This document shows, piece after piece, positions 43,606-50,844 of a stretch of DNA of 64,000 bases. The notes under the pieces were generated by a model that was given only the letters and a program-made list of their open reading frames with translations, searched no databases and was not told the origin of the DNA. The position numbers and the translations under genes were made by a program. Source of the stretch: Pseudomonas entomophila (GTDB lineage: Bacteria > Pseudomonadota > Gammaproteobacteria > Pseudomonadales > Pseudomonadaceae); NCBI RefSeq assembly GCF_023277925.1, contig NZ_CP063832.1:1521001-1585000 (forward strand). The letters run 5' to 3'. Each line of letters begins with the position of its first letter. Within the stretch, counting starts at the first letter, position 1.

Positions 43606-44448
43606 CTACGGCTGCTGATACTGGCTCAGGTACTTGTCCAGCACCGCCTTGTCCCCCGCCGCCTCGCCCGCCACCTGCCACAACCGCCGCTCGATGCCCT
43701 GGGCCAGCAAGTGCCCCACCGCCGCCTCGATCGCCGACAACACGCACAACTGTGCCGGCTCGTTGGTGGTGTAGCCCACTTCGGCTTCGAGCAGCTTCTT
43801 GAACTCGATGAACTTGAACACCCCGGCACTGCGCCCGACCGAGTAGATGGTCTTGCTGGTCATCACATTGGCCAGCACCTGCCCGGTGCGTACGTCCACC
43901 GCCCGCAGGTTCACCGTCACCTGGTCGACCCGGTACTCGCGGGAGATGTCGATGCCCAGGTAGCGCGCGCCCTCACCGCCACTGCGCACGTTGGTGTCAT
44001 AGGCGATGATGCCGCCTTCGAGCATCAGGTTGGCCGCCTGCAGCGGCGGCAGCTCGCCCTGGATGTTCTCGGCGACGTCGGGTTTCTTCTGCGAGGCGCG
44101 GATGATCTTGCGCTCGGTCAGCAGGTTCTGCAGGCCCTCGCGTTCGAGCACCACGAACCAGCCGCTGGCATTGAGCGCGTCCATCAACATGCTCGCCGCG
44201 CCCTGGGTGACGCTGGTGGAGAACGAGCTGGCCGGGGTCGGCTTGTACTGCCCGGTCTGGTCGCGGAAACCGTACACCACCGCCATCAGCCGCCCGCGCG
44301 GGCGAGGCATGTTGATCAGGTCGTAGTAGGTCGAAGCCCGTGGCGTCAGGGTCGGGGTCTCGGCATCCTGTTCGGCGGGCATCGGCTCGCGCAGGCCGCA
44401 GCCTTGCAGGGCGGCGAGGATCAGCAACGTGCTCAGCAGGCGTTTCAT
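43606..44448 (-). CDS. csgG: Curli secretion channel lipoprotein CsgG
   Basis: 280 aa. Lipobox 'LAALQGCG' with Cys17. CsgG/HfaB family signatures: 'GRLMAVVYGFRDQTGQYKP', 'AASMLMDALNASGWFVVLEREGLQNLLTERKIIRA', 'AANLMLEGGIIAYDTNVRSGGEGARYLGI', 'VTVNLRAVDVRTGQVLANVMTSKTIYSVG' and 'FKKLLEAEVGYTTNEPAQLCVLSAIEAAV'. It forms the nonameric outer-membrane pore through which unfolded curlins leave; the constriction loop with aromatic residues would be in the middle part. It follows csgF by 33 bp. Confidence 0.95.
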   Translation of the reverse strand: MKRLLSTLLILAALQGCGLREPMPAEQDAETPTLTPRASTYYDLINMPRPRGRLMAVVYGFRDQTGQYKPTPASSFSTSVTQGAASMLMDALNASGWFVVLEREGLQNLLTERKIIRASQKKPDVAENIQGELPPLQAANLMLEGGIIAYDTNVRSGGEGARYLGIDISREYRVDQVTVNLRAVDVRTGQVLANVMTSKTIYSVGRSAGVFKFIEFKKLLEAEVGYTTNEPAQLCVLSAIEAAVGHLLAQGIERRLWQVAGEAAGDKAVLDKYLSQYQQP

Positions 44449-44481
44449 GGTGTTCTCTCCCCAGTCATGGCCCTGTCCCTC

Positions 44482-44901
44482 TCAGGGGTTCAGGCCGCTC
44501 ACGTCGATGATCGAGACTTCCCCCGTGGCGCGGTCGGTGACCCGAATGCTCAGGGCCCCCGAGTCGTCGAGCACATCGATGAGGAAGGCGTCGGTGGCCA
44601 TGCTGCCGCCCTGGCCGTTGCCGATGTTGTCCAGCAACTGCCCCAGCAAGCGCGACTCCAACTGGTTGCTGAAGCGTTCAAGGGCACTGGTGCCGGCGAA
44701 CGCCGAGGCACGATCCTTGAGGTCCGGGTCGTCGTGGTCGTTCTGCGCCTGGGCGTTGTTGAGCAGCCAGGTGCCGTTCAGCGGGTTGCCGCCGAACGCC
44801 GGGTTGACCGGCGTATACACCAGCTCCGTGGCCAGGGCCTGGCCGGCGAGGCTGGCAGCCAGCAGGCAGGCGGCGATACGCAGGGGGGTGTGGTGGCTCA
44901 T
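44482..44901 (-). CDS. csgF: Curli assembly protein CsgF
   Basis: 139 aa. Signal peptide 'LAASLAGQALA', then the mature start 'TELVYTPVNPAFGGNPLNGTWLLNNAQAQND', the family's hallmark that inserts into the CsgG pore. The helical neck 'ALERFSNQLESRLLGQLLDNIGNGQ' and C-terminal strand domain with 'FLIDVLDDSGALSIRVTDRATGEVSIIDVSGL' follow. It couples secretion to nucleation at the cell surface. Overlaps csgE by 4 bp (ATGA). Confidence 0.95.
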   Translation of the reverse strand: MSHHTPLRIAACLLAASLAGQALATELVYTPVNPAFGGNPLNGTWLLNNAQAQNDHDDPDLKDRASAFAGTSALERFSNQLESRLLGQLLDNIGNGQGGSMATDAFLIDVLDDSGALSIRVTDRATGEVSIIDVSGLNP

Positions 44902-45290
44902 AGCTCGTCCCTCTCCAGGTCGGTGGTGTCCTGCAGCAACCGTTGCAGCTTGCGCTGGACGATCTGCTGGCGGACCAGGTCCGCGGCCTCGATGGCCTCG
45001 TCCTTCAGTTGCGTGGTGTTGGGCGGCAGGAAGCGCCGGTACACCACCTCGCGTTCGTATTCGACGGTGACCAGGCTGCCCCAGCGGGCATCCGGGCGTT
45101 CGCGCACCACCAGGTTGAAATCCAGCCGGCTGGTGGCGCGCAGCCGGTCGCTGAAGGCGTAGTAGAAGTCGTGGCCGATGTGCGAAATGGTGTTGTCGAC
45201 GATGAAACCCATCATCTCGTCCTCGTCACCGGCGTGTGCCTGGCCCGCCAGCGCCAGGCACAGGCACAGGGCGATGGCCAGGCGGTTCAT
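44898..45290 (-). CDS. csgE: Curli secretion specificity factor CsgE
   Basis: 130 aa from the ATG at 45290, overlapping the previous gene's stop. Signal peptide 'LCLCLALAGQAHA', then 'DEMMGFIVDNTISHIGHDFYYAFSDRL', 'LDFNLVVRERPDARWGSLVTVEYEREVVYRRFLPP' and 'AADLVRQQIVQRKLQRLLQDTTDLERDEL', the typical CsgE layout. CsgE caps the CsgG pore from the periplasm and selects substrates. The order csgE-csgF-csgG is as in other curli loci. Confidence 0.95.
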   Translation of the reverse strand: MNRLAIALCLCLALAGQAHAGDEDEMMGFIVDNTISHIGHDFYYAFSDRLRATSRLDFNLVVRERPDARWGSLVTVEYEREVVYRRFLPPNTTQLKDEAIEAADLVRQQIVQRKLQRLLQDTTDLERDEL

Positions 45291-45808
45291 GGCGCGTCTC
45301 CCGGGCCGTTGTGCCGGCGCGCGCCACCGGCACCTTCGGCGAAGGCCTGCTCGGCGACGAACTGCCAGTCGCTGTAGTGCTCCAACCCCTCGAAACCGCT
45401 CCACTGGGCATCGAAGCCGCTGCGCTTGAGCGGCTGCGCATCGGAGCGGCTGTGCACGCCGGTGATGCGGCCATCGACCGCGCGCAGCAGGCCCCAGTCG
45501 TCGCTGCCGGTCAGCGGGTCGGGATACAGCCTGCGGATATGCCGGCGTGGCGTGGGGAAGCGGTTATCCTCGACCAGCTCGCCCAGGCCCTGCGGGTACT
45601 GGGCCAACCCCGGCGAGGCACGGTAGTAGCTGCGCAGGGCCTGGGCGTACTGGCCGCCCACCCACAGCAGTTGGCGCTCGTGCTCGCGCTGGGCGCTGGT
45701 GGCCCACAGCGTGCCGGTGGCGGCCAGGGCCACGCTGCTGACCGCGATCAGCAGCAGCACGCCCAGGTAGGTGAAGCCGGTTTCACCATTCGGCATAGAG
45801 GCTGCCAT
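45287..45808 (-). CDS. Type II secretion/type IV pilus pseudopilin, third copy
   Basis: 173 aa from the ATG at 45808. Prepilin leader 'NGETGFTYLGVLLLIAVSSVALAATG': Gly before Phe is the expected cleavage point, but the position-5 residue is Leu/Tyr rather than the usual Glu, as in minor pseudopilins such as GspK. A helical stem follows with 'REHERQLLWVGGQYAQALRSYYRASPG', then a globular domain with 'RRLYPDPLTGSDDWGLLRAVDGRITGVHSRS', which contains the calcium/major-pseudopilin-like loop. It overlaps both the preceding pseudopilin and csgE. Confidence 0.82.
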   Translation of the reverse strand: MAASMPNGETGFTYLGVLLLIAVSSVALAATGTLWATSAQREHERQLLWVGGQYAQALRSYYRASPGLAQYPQGLGELVEDNRFPTPRRHIRRLYPDPLTGSDDWGLLRAVDGRITGVHSRSDAQPLKRSGFDAQWSGFEGLEHYSDWQFVAEQAFAEGAGGARRHNGPGDAP

Positions 45809-46169
45809 CGCGCGCCCTCCCACTGGCTCCGCTCTTGATGTCGGCCACCCCGCCCGCCACACCCTCGGGCGGCGGCACCAGTTGCCAGCCATCGCGGCGT
45901 TCGCTGATTGGGTCGAGCGGGGTATTGCGCAGGTAGCGCTGCTCCACCAGTTGCTCGAGGGAATCGGGGTAGTGCCCGGTGTCGCCGTAGTAGTGGTCCA
46001 GGGCCTCGCGCAGCACCGCCAGGCTCTGGCGCAGGGTCGCCTCGCGGGACGCTTCGAGGCTATTGAAGTAGCGCGGCAAGGCGATGGTCATCAGGGTCGC
46101 GATGATCGCCATCACCACCAGCAGCTCGATCAGGGTGAAACCTTGGTTGCGTTTCATCACTGTCACCAT
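45783..46169 (-). CDS. GspG-like pseudopilin
   Basis: 128 aa (an ATG four codons inside is an equally good start). Leader 'MKRNQGFTLIELLVVMAIIATLMTIALPRYF' has the full type IV pilin signature with Gly-Phe cleavage and Glu5. The stem 'REATLRQSLAVLREALDHYYGDTGHYPDSLEQLVEQRYLRNTPLDPISERRDGW' is that of GspG. The start overlaps the end of the upstream pseudopilin gene. A prepilin peptidase is not encoded in the window, so the housekeeping PilD would process it. Confidence 0.92.
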   Translation of the reverse strand: MVTVMKRNQGFTLIELLVVMAIIATLMTIALPRYFNSLEASREATLRQSLAVLREALDHYYGDTGHYPDSLEQLVEQRYLRNTPLDPISERRDGWQLVPPPEGVAGGVADIKSGASGRARDGSLYAEW

Positions 46170-46633
46170 TGCCCGTAGGGGATGCCGTTCAGGCCTTTGC
46201 CTGTGGCGGTGGAATACACGTCGAACACGTCCTCGCCGTCGCGCGGGTTGTCGGCGCTGCTGGCGTAGGCGCGCAGCCCCCAGCCCCCCTGGTCGTCGGC
46301 CTTGGCCGGGCGCAGCGGGTCGTGGGGGATGCGCCGCAGGAAGTAGAACCGCGCGCCCTTGGCGCTGCGCACGTCGCGCACGCCCTCCACCAGCACCTGC
46401 AAGCTCGGCGGGTAGCCGCTGGCGTTCAGGCGCTCCTCGATATAGCCGGCGTCGAAAGCGCGCTTATAGGCGTCGATGGCGTCGCGGATCTGGTACAGGG
46501 CCTCGCGCAGCTGTTGTTCCTTGCCACGGCGCACCACGGTCTCAGTCAGCGGCGCGGCCAGGCTGGCGAGCAGGCCCAGCAAGGCCAGGGTGAGCACCAC
46601 CTCGATCAGGCTGAAACCCTGTTGGCGGTTCAT
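46163..46633 (-). CDS. GspG/H-like pseudopilin
   Basis: 156 aa. Leader 'MNRQQGFSLIEVVLTLALLGLLASLAAPL' has Gly-Phe cleavage and Glu5. The helical stem 'RRGKEQQLREALYQIRDAIDAYKRAFDAGYIE' and globular part with 'YPPSLQVLVEGVRDVRSAKGARFYFLRRIPHDPLRP' and a C-terminal 'DVFDVYSTATGKGLNGIPYGQW' are like the major pseudopilins of type II secretion and of MSHA-like systems. Follows the secretin gene with an ATGA overlap. Confidence 0.92.
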   Translation of the reverse strand: MNRQQGFSLIEVVLTLALLGLLASLAAPLTETVVRRGKEQQLREALYQIRDAIDAYKRAFDAGYIEERLNASGYPPSLQVLVEGVRDVRSAKGARFYFLRRIPHDPLRPAKADDQGGWGLRAYASSADNPRDGEDVFDVYSTATGKGLNGIPYGQW

Positions 46634-48477
46634 GGCCGCGGCACCACGGCCATCTGGCCTTCGACCATGGGCACGCTACCCGGTTGTGCGTCGCCATCGC
46701 TCGCGGGCAATGGCCGGGCCATCTGCCGCACCTGCATGCTCGACTCGGTGCCGGTGCCGAATTCCATGTCCGACGGGCTCTGGTACGGCAGGTTGCGCAC
46801 GATGCGCGGGGTGATCGCCAGCACCAGCTCGGACTTGCTCATGTCGTCCTTGTTGCTGCCGAACAGCCGACCCAGGCCGGGAATGTCCCCCAGCCCCGGG
46901 ATCTTGTTGCCGCTGGCGTTGTGGTCGTTGCGCACCAGCCCGGCCAGCACCTGGGTTTCGCCGTCGTGCAGGCGCAGGCTGGTCTGGGCATTGCGGGTAT
47001 CGACCTGGACCGGGATAGTGCCCTGGCGGGTCGCCTCCAGCGGCGTGGCATTGCTTACCTCCAGCGCCACCTTGATCGCCACCTCATTGTTCAGGTGCAC
47101 GGTGGGCTGCACCTCGAGCTTCAAACCGACATCCAGGTAGGTGACGCTTTCGGTGATCACCGGCCCTTGGGTGGAAGGGACGGAAGTGGCGCTGATGATC
47201 GGCACCCGCTGGCCGATGTGGATGCGCGCCTGTTCGCGATTGCTGACCCGGATCACCGGGCTGGCCAGGGTGTTGATGTCCTTGTCCTGGGCGTTGATCT
47301 TGGCTTGCGGCGCCGGCGAGATGCTGATGCGGCTGGAGTCGATGCCGCGCAACTGGTCGAGCACGCTGACCGACTTGCCGTCGCTGGTCAGCACGCCAAA
47401 CGTGTTGGGCCATTGCAGGCCGAGGTCGAGGATGCGCGAGGTGGCCACCTCCATCACCTCCACCTCCAGCACCACCTCGGGGTTGGACTGGTCCTGGGAC
47501 TGCAGCAGCTTCTCGGCCATGCGCACCGCGTCGGGGGTGTCGCGCATGGTCAGGGTGTTGAGGCGTTCGTCGACGAACACGTCGCGGGTCTTGAGCATGG
47601 TCTTGAGCATGTTCATCGCGGTGTTGGCGTCGATGCTGGTCAGGTAGAAGGTGCGCATGACCAGTTCCTGGTAGTCCTTGGTCTTCTGCGGCGAGTCCGG
47701 GTAGACCAGCAGGGTGTTGTCGTTGACGATCTTCTGGCGCAGCTGGTTCTGCTCCAGCAACAGCGCCACGGCGTCCTCGATGCGCACCTCGCGCACGAAG
47801 ATGGTGGCTTTCATGTCCGGGCGCAGGTCGCGGTCGAAGATGAAGTTGATCCCGGCGACCTGGGCCAGCACCTCGAAGATGGTCTTCAGGTTGGCGTCGC
47901 GAAACTCCAGGGTGACCGGCCGCTCCAGCTTGCTGCGCAGTAGCGGGAACGGCTGGGCGGTGCGCGCCTGGACGTTCTCGATATCGCTGCGCAGCATGAT
48001 GCCCTTCTGGTTCTGCGGGTCCAGGCGCAGCACCTCGCGCATGTAGCGCTCGGCGCCGAACAGGTCGCCCTGGCGCAGCGCCGCCTGGCCCAGGGCGACA
48101 CGCTCGTCGAGGGTGCGGATCAGCTCCAGCTGGCGGATGCCCTCCTGCGCGCGGCGGTTGTTCGGCTCGAGGGTCAGCACCCGGCCGTAGCCCATGCGCG
48201 CGCCGGCAAAGTCGTGGCGGATGCGGTCGCTGTCGGCCTGGCCCAGCAGGGCCTCGACCGCCGCCTGGCGGCCATGGGCCAGGGCGATGTTCAGCTCGGT
48301 GTCGCGCGGGTCATCGCGCAGGGCTTCCTCGAGCCGGGCGATGCCGGCCTCGTACTGGCCCTCCTTCATCAGTTCGGCGCTATCCTTGCGCACGGCGCTG
48401 GAGCCGCATCCGGCGATGGCCACGCACAGGGCCAGCAGCAGGAACGGAGCAGGCGTGCACGACTTCGAAGGCTTCAT
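46630..48477 (-). CDS. Lipoprotein secretin with TPR region (GspD/MshL/PilQ-like)
   Basis: 615 aa from the ATG at 48477. Lipobox 'CVAIAGCGSS' (Cys24). A TPR-like helical region lies at about 30-165 ('GQYEAGIARLEEALRDDPRDTELNIALAHG', 'AERYMREVLRLDPQNQKG'). An STN/N0 domain follows at about 180-260 ('PVTLEFRDANLKTIFEVLAQVAGINFIFDRDL'), then N1-type and the secretin core with 'PVIRVSNREQARIHIGQRVPIIS', 'GLKLEVQPTVHLNNEVAIKVALEVSNA' and 'LHDGETQVLAGLVRNDHNASGNKIPGLGDIPGLGRLFGS'. It forms an outer-membrane ring. The TPR fusion is like MSHA MshL/MshN or Flp-type secretins rather than plain GspD. Confidence 0.92.
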   Translation of the reverse strand: MKPSKSCTPAPFLLLALCVAIAGCGSSAVRKDSAELMKEGQYEAGIARLEEALRDDPRDTELNIALAHGRQAAVEALLGQADSDRIRHDFAGARMGYGRVLTLEPNNRRAQEGIRQLELIRTLDERVALGQAALRQGDLFGAERYMREVLRLDPQNQKGIMLRSDIENVQARTAQPFPLLRSKLERPVTLEFRDANLKTIFEVLAQVAGINFIFDRDLRPDMKATIFVREVRIEDAVALLLEQNQLRQKIVNDNTLLVYPDSPQKTKDYQELVMRTFYLTSIDANTAMNMLKTMLKTRDVFVDERLNTLTMRDTPDAVRMAEKLLQSQDQSNPEVVLEVEVMEVATSRILDLGLQWPNTFGVLTSDGKSVSVLDQLRGIDSSRISISPAPQAKINAQDKDINTLASPVIRVSNREQARIHIGQRVPIISATSVPSTQGPVITESVTYLDVGLKLEVQPTVHLNNEVAIKVALEVSNATPLEATRQGTIPVQVDTRNAQTSLRLHDGETQVLAGLVRNDHNASGNKIPGLGDIPGLGRLFGSNKDDMSKSELVLAITPRIVRNLPYQSPSDMEFGTGTESSMQVRQMARPLPASDGDAQPGSVPMVEGQMAVVPRP

Positions 48478-48983
48478 GGTGCGCTCCCTACAGACAGGGT
48501 CTGTGGCTGGTGCAGTGGCAGGTAGACCAGGCTCAGCTCGCTGGCCGAGACCCGGTCGAGGCGGTAGGTGTCTTCGATCACGTCGCCCTGGCGCACGACG
48601 TAGAGCTTCTCGCCGTTCTGCAGGAACACCTGCAGGTCGTCGCGGTCGCCCAGGCGGCCGACGAACTGGAACGGCAACGCCGGCGCCGTGGGCGCGGCCA
48701 CCACGGGGGCGGTGACCACGGGTTGTTCGGTGACGGTGGCCAGGGGTTGCGGTGGGGTCCATTGCTGGGCCGGGAACAGGTCCCTGGAAGCCTGTACCGG
48801 CCCTTTCGCCGCTGAAGCCGCTCCTACAGATTCCGTAACCGCCGCCGCCCCTGCAGGAGCGGCTTCAGCCGCGATTGAAGCCAACTCGTCTTCCTTGCCG
48901 AACCAATGCCCCGGCGCCCACGCCAGCAAAGCACTGACCCCAAGAAACCCACCCCACAGCACCACGCGCTGAATGTTCATCAC
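48474..48983 (-). CDS. GspC/PilP-like periplasmic connector, carrying an in-frame REP element
   Basis: 169 aa. One N-terminal transmembrane helix (about 5-24) precedes a low-complexity Ala-rich linker and a homology-region/PilP-type domain at about 95-160 ('LPFQFVGRLGDRDDLQVFLQNGEKLYVVRQGDVIEDTYRLDRVSASELSLVYLPLHQPQTL'), which in GspC and PilP contacts the secretin. The linker segment 'AAEAAPAGAAAVTES' and the next dozen residues are encoded by an inverted REP pair at 48811-48869, read through in frame. It overlaps the secretin gene start by ATGA. Confidence 0.85.
   Translation of the reverse strand: MMNIQRVVLWGGFLGVSALLAWAPGHWFGKEDELASIAAEAAPAGAAAVTESVGAASAAKGPVQASRDLFPAQQWTPPQPLATVTEQPVVTAPVVAAPTAPALPFQFVGRLGDRDDLQVFLQNGEKLYVVRQGDVIEDTYRLDRVSASELSLVYLPLHQPQTLSVGSAP
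48811..48869. repeat. Inverted REP pair inside a coding sequence
   Basis: GCTGAAGCCGCTCCTACAG (48811-48829) pairs with CTGCAGGAGCGGCTTCAGC (48851-48869) with one mismatch. Both arms fall within the GspC/PilP-like gene and keep its frame. Confidence 0.85.
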
Positions 48984-49531
48984 GACCTCGACAGGTAAAG
49001 GGTCATGCGTACCCGGCCGGTGAGTTCACGCTCGCCGATCCGCTTGCGTTGCAGCTCCAGGTCTTCCAGCACCAGGGTCGGCAGCTGGCCCAGCAGCGCC
49101 TTGAGAAACCCGCGGATCTGCGGATAGCTGCCGCGCACCGGCAGGACGATCTGGTAGCGCGCCAGCTGGGTCTTGGGATCGACGCCCAGGGCATACTCGC
49201 CGCGGGCCAGGCTGATGCGCTCGGCCTCGGCCAACCGGTACAGGCGCTCGATCAGCTCGCTGGCCTGGGGCTGGCCGGGCAGTTGCTGGCGCAGATCGTC
49301 CAGCGCCTGTTGCTCAGGCTGCACCTGGACTTTCAGCTCGCCACGCGCCAGGCGCCGCACCTGGACGCTGGCGTCCGCCTCGCTGGCACGCAGCTCGCGC
49401 ACCTGCTGCCACAGCGGCAGCACCCCGGCCAAGGCCACCGCCGCCACCAACAGGGCCATCAGGATCGCGGCCAGCCCCACGCGCCCCAGGCGCTGGGCGG
49501 CCTCAAGCAGGATCAGGCTAGGGACGCGCAT
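48980..49531 (-). CDS. PilO/GspM-like inner-membrane assembly protein
   Basis: 183 aa from the ATG at 49531. An N-terminal transmembrane helix (about 17-40, 'VGLAAILMALLVAAVALAGVLPLW') is followed by a coiled coil at about 42-100 ('QQVRELRASEADASVQVRRLARGELKVQVQPEQQALDDLRQQL') and a ferredoxin-like periplasmic domain with 'LYRLAEAERISLARGEYALG' and 'YQIVLPVRGSYPQIRGFLKALLGQLPTLVLEDLELQR', the standard PilO/GspM arrangement. It pairs with the PilN-like protein encoded just upstream (14-bp overlap). Confidence 0.85.
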   Translation of the reverse strand: MRVPSLILLEAAQRLGRVGLAAILMALLVAAVALAGVLPLWQQVRELRASEADASVQVRRLARGELKVQVQPEQQALDDLRQQLPGQPQASELIERLYRLAEAERISLARGEYALGVDPKTQLARYQIVLPVRGSYPQIRGFLKALLGQLPTLVLEDLELQRKRIGERELTGRVRMTLYLSRS

Positions 49532-50060
49532 GGCCGGTCTCCCAGGTGGCGGTGAGGTTGAAACGCACGGGATACTCGGCCTGCCCAGCAACGATCTCGT
49601 GGTTGAGCAGCGACACATCCGACAGCGCTTCACTGCGTTCCAGGCGCTGGTGGTACTGCAACATGGCCTCTAGGTCGCGGGCCTCGGCCGTGATGCGCAC
49701 CTGCCCTTTACGCGCATCGGGCGTGAGGCTGAGCAGCGCCACATCCTCCTGGGGCATGGCCTCGAGCATGGCGAACAGCTGCTGCCAGGGCCGTTGCAAC
49801 TGCTGCGACACGCTGCGCATCTGCGCCAGGCGCTCGGCCTGCTCGCGCACCACCGCGCTGCTTTGTGGCGCGGCGCTGGCCGGGCGGCGACCGAGTTGCA
49901 GCTCAAGCTGATGCACACGGGCTTCCAGGCCCGCCTGCTCGCTCACCAGCTGTTGCTGGGCCAGCACCAGCACCGCCAGCGCCGCGCCCCCCAAGGCCAG
50001 CAGCGCCCAGGCCAGCGAGCCGTTGCGCCGGGGTTGGAATTCCAGGTCGAGGCGGCGCAT
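49518..50060 (-). CDS. PilN-like inner-membrane assembly protein
   Basis: 180 aa from the ATG at 50060. A short cytoplasmic N-terminus 'RRLDLEFQPRRNG' (resembling the PilM-binding 'INLLPWR' motif) precedes a transmembrane helix (about 14-35), a coiled coil at about 36-95 and a periplasmic fold with 'LFAMLEAMPQEDVALLSLTPDARKGQVRITAEARDLEAMLQYHQRLERSEALSDV', the signature of PilN-type proteins. Starts 1 bp after the end of the PilM-like gene. Confidence 0.85.
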   Translation of the reverse strand: MRRLDLEFQPRRNGSLAWALLALGGAALAVLVLAQQQLVSEQAGLEARVHQLELQLGRRPASAAPQSSAVVREQAERLAQMRSVSQQLQRPWQQLFAMLEAMPQEDVALLSLTPDARKGQVRITAEARDLEAMLQYHQRLERSEALSDVSLLNHEIVAGQAEYPVRFNLTATWETGHARP

Positions 50061-50061
50061 G

Positions 50062-50844
50062 TCAGGCCACCGCCCGCCACATGGCGCACAGCGGATCGGC
50101 CTCGCCGGCCAGCGGGCACAGCTGCACCGCACCGATATCCGCCAGCGCCTGCCGCCCGGGGGCATGCAGGTAGACCCGTGGCGGCGGCCCGCCGTACAGC
50201 TCGCAAGTGCGCGCGATCAATGCCTGCAGGGCCTGGTCGGTGTCGGCGCAGCCCTGGGCCAGCACCTGTTGCCAGGCGCCGTCCGCTGCCAGCAGCAGCA
50301 CGCTGCGGCGTGGCTCGGCGAGCACGAAGAGGAAATCCCCCTGCGCCATCCGCGCCGCGCAGTGGTTGTAGGCGGCCATCAGGTAAGGCTGTACCGAGCG
50401 CAGGCTCAGGCGGCGCTCCCGGCCCAGCTCCCGCAAGCCCTGCAACAGCGCCTCTGGCAGTGCCGTGGCAATGCGCGCGGCACCGGCAGGCTCCGGCGAC
50501 AGCATGATGCGCCAGTCATCCAGCGGCTGCCCGTAGAGTTGCTCGAAACAGGCTCGGGCATAGGTGTCCAGCTCGCGGGGCGTGCCGATGGCAGCACTCC
50601 AGGGCACCAGGCAGAAGCGGCTGAAGCGCGCCGACAGCAGCACCCGCAGTTGCCCACCCTTCACCGGGTGCGCACCGAGCAGTTCGCCCAGGGCGTCCAG
50701 CGCCGCGCCCCAGGCCGGTTGTGCGGCCTGGCAGTCGAACGGGCGGCTGCCCAGCCAGTGATGGTGACGACCGTGCCAGCCTCCCAGGCCGACACCCTCG
50801 GCGCCGAGCACGGCGCAATAGTGATCAGGCAATGAATGTGACAC
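50062..50844 (-). CDS. PilM/GspL-cytoplasmic-domain-like protein
   Basis: 260 aa, starting at GTG 50844 and overlapping the ATPase gene by 20 bp. No membrane segment. The pattern 'LRVLLSARFSRFCLVPWSAAIGTPRELDTYARACFEQLYG' and later 'GDFLFVLAEPRRSVLLLAADGAWQQVLAQGCAD' suggests the actin-like fold of PilM/GspL. It is shorter than PilM (about 350). Given the neighbours (ATPase, PilN, PilO) it most likely links the ATPase to the inner-membrane ring. Weak sequence similarity; context carries the call. Confidence 0.65.
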   Translation of the reverse strand: MSHSLPDHYCAVLGAEGVGLGGWHGRHHHWLGSRPFDCQAAQPAWGAALDALGELLGAHPVKGGQLRVLLSARFSRFCLVPWSAAIGTPRELDTYARACFEQLYGQPLDDWRIMLSPEPAGAARIATALPEALLQGLRELGRERRLSLRSVQPYLMAAYNHCAARMAQGDFLFVLAEPRRSVLLLAADGAWQQVLAQGCADTDQALQALIARTCELYGGPPPRVYLHAPGRQALADIGAVQLCPLAGEADPLCAMWRAVA

